DNA of 49,028 nt from Bacteroidia bacterium (GTDB lineage Bacteria; Bacteroidota; Bacteroidia; Bacteroidales; Prolixibacteraceae), in assembly GCA_026391655.1 (NCBI GenBank), contig JAPLDR010000089.1, forward strand, positions 8,652 to 57,679, read 5' to 3'. Shown here in pieces: positions 24,955-32,125 of this stretch. How positions within the stretch are numbered: the stretch's first letter is position 1; each line of letters begins with the position of its first letter. Below the pieces are notes generated by a model that made no database searches, had not been told where the DNA came from, and was given only the letters and a program-made list of their open reading frames with translations. Made by a program: the position numbers and the translations under genes.

Positions 24955-25710
24955 CTATTCCTCCTTCATATTTCTAATCGCATATATGCCAATCCCTGCA
25001 CAAATAACGGCACAACCGAAAAGAAAAAGCATAACATCAAATCGCACAGGAATGTATTGAGCTGCATATTCGAAGGTGCGCTTCGAAAAGAAGAGTTGTG
25101 TGCCTGGAATGGTTGGGAAATGAGAAGTCATATACAAATAAAAGTCTTTACAGAAAGCAATAATGACAATAAGCGCCCCTGTGATCAATACGATCCATTC
25201 ATGTAATTTTAGTTCCGAAATTTGTCTGTGTCCGGAGAAATACAAAATACATTGCGCCAGTAAAATCATAAGTACGGATAATAACACGGGTGCCCAAACG
25301 GGCCCAACCCACATGATGGGTATAAGAAACAGTACATCCCAATCGGATAAGCTCAAAGGCCAGTTGATGATCAGATACAGAAACACGTAATAGAATATAT
25401 CCCATATTGCGAAACTGTAGATAAACCATGCAAATCGCTCCTGTTTATTTTTACCAACAAGCATGCCTATACCTGACAGCATAATTATAGTTGCCAGTTC
25501 CCGAAATATCTCAGTGACAGCAATAGTATACGAAGCCGGTTTTAACGGAAACTGAAATCCGGTAGGATAGTATAATTCCCGAAGGTAAATGACTACCGAA
25601 CTTTCCAGCATGGCCATTGCTATACAAATCAATGTTACCCAAATTAACGTTTTGCTTATTAGTAGGTTGGATTGGTTTTCTGACATGGTATTTTGTTGAT
25701 TTGTGTTCAT
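24955..25710 (-). CDS. Polytopic membrane protein of unknown function
   Basis: 251 residues with about seven hydrophobic segments (LLISKTLIWVTLICIAMAML, ELATIIMLSGIGMLVG, FAWFIYSFAIWDIFYYVFLY, MWVGPVWAPVLLSVLMILLA, WIVLITGALIVIIAF and DVMLFLFGCAVICAGIGIYA). An alternative start at MSENQSN is 8 codons in. I do not recognise a named family. It is 11 bp downstream of a small membrane-protein gene which overlaps a radical SAM gene, so the three form a likely operon. Confidence 0.75.
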   Translation of the reverse strand: MNTNQQNTMSENQSNLLISKTLIWVTLICIAMAMLESSVVIYLRELYYPTGFQFPLKPASYTIAVTEIFRELATIIMLSGIGMLVGKNKQERFAWFIYSFAIWDIFYYVFLYLIINWPLSLSDWDVLFLIPIMWVGPVWAPVLLSVLMILLAQCILYFSGHRQISELKLHEWIVLITGALIVIIAFCKDFYLYMTSHFPTIPGTQLFFSKRTFEYAAQYIPVRFDVMLFLFGCAVICAGIGIYAIRNMKEE

Positions 25711-25721
25711 ATTTTCTGGTG

Positions 25722-25952
25722 TTAAACAATTGTAAAATTACTAAAAACAATGACTGGCTTTGTCCACCTTCTGCTTATTAACCACAGGAATAAAAGCAGA
25801 AGAGCTCCTAAAACGTAATGAAACATGAGTATTTTCATCATAGTGAGAATATACGAACGGGAGGGACGGACAAAAACGATGGCAGAAAGAAGTATCATCG
25901 CTAATTGTACATCTGTTATCGGTTTCATACTTTTAATGTTTCTGAAAATCAT
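25722..25952 (-). CDS. Small two-helix membrane protein
   Basis: 76 residues with hydrophobic stretches around QLAMILLSAIVFV and FHYVLGALLLLFLWLI separated by basic residues. Its ATG overlaps the radical SAM stop in an ATGA arrangement, and the next gene starts 11 bp after its stop. An internal ATG at codon 9 (MKPITDVQ) is an alternative start. No family is recognised. The tight spacing on both sides is the best evidence that it is translated. Confidence 0.6.
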   Translation of the reverse strand: MIFRNIKSMKPITDVQLAMILLSAIVFVRPSRSYILTMMKILMFHYVLGALLLLFLWLISRRWTKPVIVFSNFTIV

Positions 25953-27352
25953 TTTGCCAGTATAGTTTTAGTCATCTGAAAACGAGTTTCCCGAGGGTTA
26001 ACTTTTGTAAGAATTGATTCCAATATTGGGAGCATATTATTTAAGCTTTTAGTCTTGATAAGAAAGTTCCAAACGGGTTCAAATTTTTTCCATCCGCCAG
26101 TGTAGATAAAGTGTTTTAATTTATGCATATGAGATTCATGATTAATACTTGACTTAATGATATTTGTCCAGCTATAAAACTCTTTATAAGCCCAGTTATA
26201 GCCATTTTTTAGCTCGTCAGCTGTCAATTTAGTTGTTTGATAAACTACATTTCTTGTGTCATATAAGTCCCAGTTGTGCGTTAAAATGCGACCCTGGCTT
26301 TCCATATCCTTGAATAATTTTGTCCCGGGATATGGTGTCAATACGTGATACGTTGATGTTGTGATTGAATTTTTAACACCCCAGTCAACTGTCCTTTTAA
26401 AAACATCATTATCGTCATCGTCAAGTCCAAAAACAAAACTTCCATTAATCATTATTCCCAATGAATGTAGTCTGTTTACTGCTTTTATATAGTCCTTTTC
26501 TAAATTTTGACTTTTGTTACTTTGTTTGAGATTAGCGGGTGAAAAAGTTTCAAAACCTACAAATAAACTTCGTAATCCGGCTTCTGCTGCTTTCTCAATG
26601 AGATCTCCCTGAAGTATGGAGTTAACCGTTGCTGCTCCCTGAAAAACACGATTCATCCCTTTCATCCCTTCAAACAACTCGCTCGCAAATTTTTCATTGC
26701 CAAGCAGATGGTCATCAAGAAAATACAAGTGCCTGCCCGGAAGTCTGTCAATTTCTGCCAAAGCATCATCAACAACTTGTGTGTAGAAGGCTTTCCCACC
26801 TTTAAAAAATGCGTCTTTATAGCAAAAATTGCAATGATGAGGACAACCCCTTGTTACAACAATAGAGTTAGGAACTAAGTAGCGACTTCTTTTAATTAAG
26901 TCACGTCGTATTAGTGGAATTTGATGAAGTGTTCGAATTGCTGAAATGTAAACTTTTTTAGGGTGCTTATTTTTGAAGTCCTTTAAAAATTGAGGGAATG
27001 TTTCTTCTCCGGGTCCTAAAAAGATTGAGTCGGCATGTTGGGATGCTTCGTCCGGTAGTGATGTTACATGAACTCCACCCAACAAAACATAAGCACCTTG
27101 TTGTCTGTAATGGTCGGCAATTTTATATGCTCTGTAAGCATTTGTTATATAAATTTGAATTATAACAAGGTCAGGATTGTCATTAAGGTTTAATTCCTCA
27201 ACATGTTGGTCTTGTAAATCAATTTCGTCATCAGGATTAAGATATGCTGCCAATGTCGCAAGTCCAAGCGGAGGGAAAAGCGAATATTTTATTGGTCTCC
27301 AAAAAGGACTTTCTGCCTCTGTTAGTGCAGGTAATATCATTTTTACTCTCAT
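25949..27352 (-). CDS. Radical SAM protein with N-terminal B12-binding-like domain
   Basis: 467 residues. The N-terminal part (about 1-135) has the Rossmann-like pattern of cobalamin-binding domains (SLFPPLGLATLAAYL, VLLGGVHVTSLPDEA, SIFLGPGEETFPQFL). The radical SAM cluster is Cys170, Cys174 and Cys177 in TRGCPHHCNFCYKD, binding a 4Fe-4S cluster; further core blocks are LYFLDDHLLGN and FVGFETFSP. Class B radical SAM enzymes of this kind often methylate or rearrange unactivated carbons of lipids or natural products. The substrate is unknown. The gene overlaps the following small membrane-protein gene by 4 bp, suggesting a membrane-associated product or substrate. Confidence 0.92.
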   Translation of the reverse strand: MRVKMILPALTEAESPFWRPIKYSLFPPLGLATLAAYLNPDDEIDLQDQHVEELNLNDNPDLVIIQIYITNAYRAYKIADHYRQQGAYVLLGGVHVTSLPDEASQHADSIFLGPGEETFPQFLKDFKNKHPKKVYISAIRTLHQIPLIRRDLIKRSRYLVPNSIVVTRGCPHHCNFCYKDAFFKGGKAFYTQVVDDALAEIDRLPGRHLYFLDDHLLGNEKFASELFEGMKGMNRVFQGAATVNSILQGDLIEKAAEAGLRSLFVGFETFSPANLKQSNKSQNLEKDYIKAVNRLHSLGIMINGSFVFGLDDDDNDVFKRTVDWGVKNSITTSTYHVLTPYPGTKLFKDMESQGRILTHNWDLYDTRNVVYQTTKLTADELKNGYNWAYKEFYSWTNIIKSSINHESHMHKLKHFIYTGGWKKFEPVWNFLIKTKSLNNMLPILESILTKVNPRETRFQMTKTILAK

Positions 27353-27456
27353 ATATGATTAAACTTGTTTATTATTTGTCTGATTTTATGATGGTTGCTG
27401 TTTTATCAATATAATTGGAAAGTACTTTGAATTACAAAGTAAATAGATAAAAAAAA

Positions 27457-27756
27457 CTAGCCTCCTTGTATTAACTTTTCAAGAGCATTCAGGTGTGATT
27501 TAAAGGCCAGTTTACCCGGTTCGGAGGCAGAATAACTCGTTCTTGGTTTGCGTCCTACAAATTCTTTGTTCATAGAAATATACTCAATACTCTCGAGTGC
27601 TTTAAGATGACTGGCTAAATTGCCATCGGTAAGATTAAGTGTTTCTTTTATTGTATTAAAATCCACATCGTCGTGAACCATCAATATTGACATGATGCCC
27701 AACCGAACCCGGTTTTCGAATGCTTTATTTAAATCTGATATAATATTCTTCATCAA
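27457..27756 (-). CDS. Winged-helix transcriptional regulator (HTH_34 type)
   Basis: 99 residues forming a single winged helix: AFENRVRLGIMSILMVHDDV, DFNTIKETLNLTDGNLASHLKALES (recognition helix) and a wing with GRKPRTSYSASEPGKLAF. This small family commonly sits next to a membrane protein gene in Bacteroidota, as here, where it is 45 bp downstream of a membrane protein gene on the same strand. It probably regulates that operon, but no operator is identified. The stop codon is TAG. Confidence 0.9.
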   Translation of the reverse strand: MMKNIISDLNKAFENRVRLGIMSILMVHDDVDFNTIKETLNLTDGNLASHLKALESIEYISMNKEFVGRKPRTSYSASEPGKLAFKSHLNALEKLIQGG

Positions 27757-27801
27757 TGTCTTTATGTGTCAGATAATTACTTTATAAATAACTTTTTGAG
27801 A

Positions 27802-28458
27802 TTAAATTGATTTATTGTCCCTTTCAAATGTGTTGTATAAAATGATTCCATAAATAATGTGAAAAACACTAAACCCGAGTATCCAAAATAATAAACCATA
27901 GCCGTAAAACAGGAGGGCTACCAGACCAATTGAAATTTCTGCCAGACCAAGCCAATGTGTGTGACTAACAGTATATTTACTGGCGTTAACGAGTGCCAGC
28001 CCATAAAATATGAGTGTAGAAGGGGCTACCAAGCCGTATATTTCGAACTTGAAAACGAGTGCTAATGCGAACAAACCACCAGTAATTAAGGGGACAGCCA
28101 TATTTAATGTCACCAGTTTTGCTGTTTTATCCCAGATTGGAAGTTTTTTCTTTTTTGCATTTCTACGTGTAAATATAAATGCGAGGGTAATGGCAATCAA
28201 AATGGTTGCTGCCGCGAGAATCAGGAAAAACAGAATTTGTTCCTGGGGTACTGAGCTCTGATTGCTTGTGTTATAATTTGGTAAGCGTATGTTATTCAAT
28301 GTTGAACCTAAATAAACATAGGCTATAGCTCCGCTTATTAAAGCAGTAATGCCGGCTGCAATTCCCGACAATCCACTAAGTGACATGAACTTCGACGATC
28401 GTTCCATGATAGATCGTATCTCGTGAATGCTTTCCAGGTATTGATTTTTGTCTTTCAT
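27802..28458 (-). CDS. Membrane protein paired with the wHTH regulator
   Basis: 218 residues from the ATG at 28458. The frame is open 38 codons further, but a promoter match (TAACTTTG at 28477-28484) lies within that extension, so the internal start is preferred. A polar N-terminus (MKDKNQYLESIHEIRSIMERSSKFMSLSG) precedes six hydrophobic segments, among them GIAAGITALISGAIAYVYLG, ILFFLILAAATILIAITLAF and LGFSVFHIIYGIILY. The function is unknown. Together with the downstream regulator it forms a two-gene unit. Confidence 0.8.
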   Translation of the reverse strand: MKDKNQYLESIHEIRSIMERSSKFMSLSGLSGIAAGITALISGAIAYVYLGSTLNNIRLPNYNTSNQSSVPQEQILFFLILAAATILIAITLAFIFTRRNAKKKKLPIWDKTAKLVTLNMAVPLITGGLFALALVFKFEIYGLVAPSTLIFYGLALVNASKYTVSHTHWLGLAEISIGLVALLFYGYGLLFWILGFSVFHIIYGIILYNTFERDNKSI

Positions 28459-28476
28459 AAAAAGTACTTTGAGATG

Positions 28477-28505
28477 CAAAGTTATAAATTGTTTGATAAA
28501 AACAA
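28477..28505 (-). promoter_or_regulatory. Promoter of the membrane protein-wHTH pair
   Basis: TAACTTTG (28477-28484) matches TAnnTTTG, with TTG at 28503-28505 and an 18-bp spacer, a good Bacteroidota promoter layout 19 bp before the chosen ATG. Confidence 0.55.
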
Positions 28506-28562
28506 GAGAAATGATGTTTTTTTTGGAAGAAAGAATGAATTTAATCACTAACGCTCTTTTCT

Positions 28563-29156
28563 TCATTTCCATATCTTAAACTTCAACTGAAATTTCTTAT
28601 TTTGGATGAGTGAACGCCAGTCAATAAATAAAAGAGCGCAGAGAAGAATCATACCCAACACTAAACTTGTAATTGACTTCCAGGATAAGGCTTGCTGTAT
28701 GATGTTTCTGGCATGCTCTGAGGCGTATTTGCCTAAATGTACAGTAATTGTGTCACTTGTAAATTTGCCTATGAAAAACGCCGGGATAATATACAAAGGT
28801 TTAATTTTAGCCATACCCGCAGCCAGGAATAGCGGGGTAGTGGGAAGGGGCAATAAAGAGTAAGCAATGATGACCATCTGGCTTTTCCACCCTTTCTCTT
28901 TCATTTTTTTTCCGAGAAACTCAACGTCGTCATTCTTTGACCGCTTAAAAATTTTTCCGGCCAGAAGCGGGATGTATAAAGTGAGGATATACCTTCCCAA
29001 AATGGATCCGGCAACTCCGATTACAATTACCCACCAAATGTTTAATTTGAACATGATCTGCAAAAAAACCATGATCGTAAAAGCTGGCGGAAAGGGAATT
29101 GGTACGACATCAAAAAATAATGATCCGATAAAAACCAATAAATACTGCCACCACAT
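28563..29156 (-). CDS. VTT/SNARE-associated-like membrane protein
   Basis: 197 residues with about five membrane segments. The SILGRYILTLYIPLLAGK glycine-rich region, KGWKSQMVIIAYSLLPLPTTPLFLAAGMAKIKP and the FIGKFTSDTITVHLGKY segment match the general VTT (DedA-like) domain pattern, in which a re-entrant loop region contains a conserved proline and glycine. DedA relatives act in lipid scrambling or envelope homeostasis. Membership is judged by eye and substrate is unknown. It is divergent from the EamA transporter gene. Confidence 0.65.
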   Translation of the reverse strand: MWWQYLLVFIGSLFFDVVPIPFPPAFTIMVFLQIMFKLNIWWVIVIGVAGSILGRYILTLYIPLLAGKIFKRSKNDDVEFLGKKMKEKGWKSQMVIIAYSLLPLPTTPLFLAAGMAKIKPLYIIPAFFIGKFTSDTITVHLGKYASEHARNIIQQALSWKSITSLVLGMILLCALLFIDWRSLIQNKKFQLKFKIWK

Positions 29157-29263
29157 ATTACTAAAGTTTTATAATCTCATTATGATGCGAAGTTGGGCTA
29201 AATAGGCCTTAGAAATGTTACACAACTTCTTAAATTTGTTACATCATTCACAGGTTTTTTGTT

Positions 29264-29279
29264 CGTGATAGCGATCACA
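29264..29279. promoter_or_regulatory. CRP/FNR-like palindrome in the divergent gap
   Basis: CGTGATAGCGATCACA: half-sites GTGAT and ATCAC in perfect dyad with a 4-bp centre, one mismatch from the TGTGA-N6-TCACA pattern of CRP-type regulators. It lies 77 bp before the EamA start and 108 bp from the VTT-type start. Confidence 0.4.
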
Positions 29280-29355
29280 CTAAAAAAAAGGCTTGCGGAC
29301 AAGCAAAATTCATGTATTTTACAGTATTTTAGAAGATTAAATAAAATTAATTCTC

Positions 29356-30297
29356 GTGCGGAAGGAAATCTTTAAAGGATATTTTTATACCATCCTGGCT
29401 ACAATTGCGTTTAGTAATGTGTATGTTTTTAGTAAAGCGGCTTTAAATGAGGTTTCTCTGCCGCTTTTTTTGTTCTTAATGTGTTCGGTAGGATTTGGAA
29501 TCAACCTGATCATTCTCGGGGTAAAGGGCGGTTTTGCAAAACTGTCAGCAGTTCCCCATAAGATGTGGTGGATATTTCCGACGCTTGGTGTTATTGAAAT
29601 CTTTACTGTTTCTACGTTTTATGCTTCAGTAAATGCGATTTCGGAACCTGCGGTAACCGGGTTTCTGGGAAATCTTTTCCCCCTTTTCACCACAGTGTTG
29701 GGAATAATGTTTTTGAAAGAACGTTTTTCGCCGATTGAAACCGCCGGAATTTTTGTCGTTTTTGCAGGAGCTTTACTAACAAGCTATTCGGGGAATGTCA
29801 CCTGGAGGGATTTTTTTATTCCCGGTGTAGGACTGGTCGTGATGAATTGTCTGGGTGCTGCCACTTCAACAGTAATTGTGCGGGCTAAGGTCAGTAACCT
29901 CACACCCGAAATTCTTAGTTTCAATCGCACTTTCTGGTTGCTGATCTTTTTCTCAGGTTGGGTTATCATTGCAGGAACGCCAATTATCATTTCTAATCGG
30001 GCATTAACCAATACTGTTTTTGCAGCAATACTCGATCCTGTATTAGCTATTTTATTGGCTTACAGAGCTTATTTGTATATTGAGGCTTCGCGCGGCACGA
30101 TTATTCAATCTACAAAAGGATTATTGATTATTCCGGTGGCCTACTTTTACTTTGGAACGCTGCCGTTGCCACATCAGATTGGCGGCGGAATAATTGCAAT
30201 GATTGGAGTAGTAATCATAGGACTAGGACAACATGCTCTGGACCGAAGGAAATTAAGGAGAGAGGGAGAGAAAGTTATGGGGTCATTAGGTCATTGA
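29356..30297 (+). CDS. EamA/DMT-family transporter
   Basis: 313 residues from a GTG start; no earlier ATG is available in frame. Ten hydrophobic helices in two EamA halves: FYTILATIAFSNVYVFSKAAL opens the first, VTGFLGNLFPLFTTVLGIMFLKERFS is the conserved hairpin of the first half, and LPHQIGGGIIAMIGVVIIGLG closes the second. It exports or exchanges small metabolites; the substrate is unknown. The last seven codons and the TGA stop lie inside the 20-bp tandem repeat that continues downstream, so the natural C-terminus has probably been altered by repeat growth. Confidence 0.92.
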   Translation: MRKEIFKGYFYTILATIAFSNVYVFSKAALNEVSLPLFLFLMCSVGFGINLIILGVKGGFAKLSAVPHKMWWIFPTLGVIEIFTVSTFYASVNAISEPAVTGFLGNLFPLFTTVLGIMFLKERFSPIETAGIFVVFAGALLTSYSGNVTWRDFFIPGVGLVVMNCLGAATSTVIVRAKVSNLTPEILSFNRTFWLLIFFSGWVIIAGTPIIISNRALTNTVFAAILDPVLAILLAYRAYLYIEASRGTIIQSTKGLLIIPVAYFYFGTLPLPHQIGGGIIAMIGVVIIGLGQHALDRRKLRREGEKVMGSLGH

Positions 30298-30440
30298 AAG
30301 GGTCATTGGTCATTGGAAAGTCATTGAATTGGTCATTGGGTCATTGAATTGGTCATTGGGTCATTGAATTGGTCATTGGGTCATTGAATTGGTCATTGGG
30401 TCATTGAAAAGGTCATTGGGTCATTGAAAAGGTCATTGAA
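30279..30440. repeat. Tandem 20-bp repeat overlapping the EamA gene end
   Basis: The unit GGTCATTGGGTCATTGAATT recurs with a 20-bp period between about 30311 and 30430, with less regular GGTCATT copies on both sides, starting inside the transporter's last codons. It ends at a GGTCATTGAATGACG junction, where the inverted-sense copies begin. Confidence 0.9.
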
Positions 30441-30540
30441 TGACGTGAAACTAATGACGCGCAGCCAATGATATTTAACTAATGACGCGCAGCCTAATGA
30501 CGGCGAAGCAAATGACGCGAAGCTTATTGACGGCATAGCC
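30437..30540. repeat. AATGACGCGAAGC-type repeats, inverse to the GGTCATT array
   Basis: About six copies of an AATGACG(C/G)CG(C/A)AGC-like 12-15-bp unit follow the tandem array. AATGAC is the reverse complement of GTCATT, so the two arrays can pair into a long imperfect hairpin between the convergent transporter and RsmF-type genes. It may act as a bidirectional terminator. Confidence 0.7.
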
Positions 30541-30545
30541 TATCC

Positions 30546-31943
30546 TTATAACGGAAACTTCGCAATTTCTGCTTTCAGCCTTTCACCTTGAAATTCGGAA
30601 ACAGACATCCTGATGCGCCACTCCTTTGGAAAAGCGCTGTTGAACCGGTTACCCAGATTTTTGACCCAACCCAACGGGGTATTCCGGTAAGTAATCAGGT
30701 TCCAGCCCCGATTGACTGATTGAGGAGAAATGTCGTCGCGCTTTAAATAGGTGATTGCTTCTTCGATTGTCAAACCAATTTCCGGGAAAGCCGATCGATT
30801 CAGAATGGTTGATAAGGCCAATTCATGCGCAGGAAGTAAATCCTTTTGCTTCATCTCCCCAATTTTTACTCCGGCATAAAGTATCCTGAGGTTATTTTTT
30901 ATCTGTAATAAATTTGATAGCAGATGGGAAGGAAAAGCGAGCAACGAATCCTCAAACCGCAATACATCAAGATTTTCATCTGAAAAAAACGCGCGTCCTA
31001 TTTCTTTTTCTGCTTTTGAAGCAAGTAACAGATTATCTTTGATCTTTTTAGGCTGTGATGATTCACTTCCACCGGTTTTCCGAACAACAACCATAAAAAA
31101 ACCCTCACCGGAAACTTTATGCGGATAAAACCGGTAACAGGGAAAACCACCGGCATCGGTAATCGTAACTCCCCAGTGATCAGCTATTTTTAAACTTACT
31201 GGTTCAATGTCTGCAAATTCGCTGAGCCACTTTATATTTTCCTCATTCTCGGCAGGATTAAATGTACATGTGCTATAAATTAAAATTCCACCTTCACGGA
31301 GGGTTGGCCATACATCGGCCAATATGCGCTGCTGACGCTGGGCACAGAGTTGGGCATTGTCAGACGACCACTCATGAACAGCGTTTTCATCATGTCTGAA
31401 TAGCCCTTCGCCTGAGCATGGCGCGTCAATCACCAAAAGATCGAAAAACCCGGGTAGCCGTTGAAAATCGTGAGGATCGTTATTGGTGACAATAATATTC
31501 GGTTTTCCCCACTTTTTTAAATTTTCGGACAAAATTTGTCCGCGCGCCCTTATCACATCATTGCTGACGAGTAAACTATCTTTTGGCAGAAGTGATGCAA
31601 GATGGGTCGATTTTCCACCCGGGGCAGCACATAAATCGAGCACTTTCAAATCCGGTTTAGTAACGACTTGTTTTATTACCTGCTCCAAAAACATTGAACT
31701 CGACTCCTGCACATAGTAAACACCCGAATGGATAAACGGATCAATCGTAAAAATTGGGCGCTCGGGAACAAAATAGCCGGTGCTACAGTAGTTGACAGGA
31801 ATTAAAACTGGTTGACCTTTAAATTTGGCTGGATTTATTCTGATCGTTGTGGCAATCTCATTATCAAGTGATTGTTGAAATTCATCAAATTCATTATCCA
31901 GCATTTTCATCATTCGCCGGACGAATATTTCGGGTAATATCAT
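30546..31943 (-). CDS. RsmF/NOL1-NOP2-Sun family RNA cytosine-C5 methyltransferase
   Basis: 465 residues. SAM-binding and catalytic motifs: LDLCAAPGGKSTHLASLL, LLVIDAPCSGEGLFR with the PCSG cysteine and YSTCTFNPAENE with the TC catalytic cysteine. An N-terminal RNA-binding region precedes these and an RsmF-type C-terminal domain follows (about 330-465, ending RIRMSVSEFQGERLKAEIAKFPL). It methylates cytosine C5 in rRNA, 16S rRNA being the target for RsmF. No signal peptide. It is convergent with the transporter gene and divergent from the 775-residue repeat protein. Confidence 0.94.
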   Translation of the reverse strand: MILPEIFVRRMMKMLDNEFDEFQQSLDNEIATTIRINPAKFKGQPVLIPVNYCSTGYFVPERPIFTIDPFIHSGVYYVQESSSMFLEQVIKQVVTKPDLKVLDLCAAPGGKSTHLASLLPKDSLLVSNDVIRARGQILSENLKKWGKPNIIVTNNDPHDFQRLPGFFDLLVIDAPCSGEGLFRHDENAVHEWSSDNAQLCAQRQQRILADVWPTLREGGILIYSTCTFNPAENEENIKWLSEFADIEPVSLKIADHWGVTITDAGGFPCYRFYPHKVSGEGFFMVVVRKTGGSESSQPKKIKDNLLLASKAEKEIGRAFFSDENLDVLRFEDSLLAFPSHLLSNLLQIKNNLRILYAGVKIGEMKQKDLLPAHELALSTILNRSAFPEIGLTIEEAITYLKRDDISPQSVNRGWNLITYRNTPLGWVKNLGNRFNSAFPKEWRIRMSVSEFQGERLKAEIAKFPL

Positions 31944-32006
31944 TTTTGTGTATTAAGCCATTGCGTTTCAAAATTAGCCTTTTTCAATCGCATTCCCGAT
32001 TCGTAC

Positions 32007-32014
32007 CAAAAATA
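32007..32014 (-). promoter_or_regulatory. Candidate -7 element of the RsmF-type gene
   Basis: TATTTTTG on the minus strand is an exact TAnnTTTG match, 64 bp before the methyltransferase ATG. No -33 TTG is evident. Confidence 0.4.
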
Positions 32015-32125
32015 ATAGCCGCATATTTAAATAATCATGATGAATATTTCAATATTTCTTTAGCTTTACAATATTATCACAACCTCATGGTTATTTTCGT
32101 ATAGAGCTGATTTAAAACTACTAAT

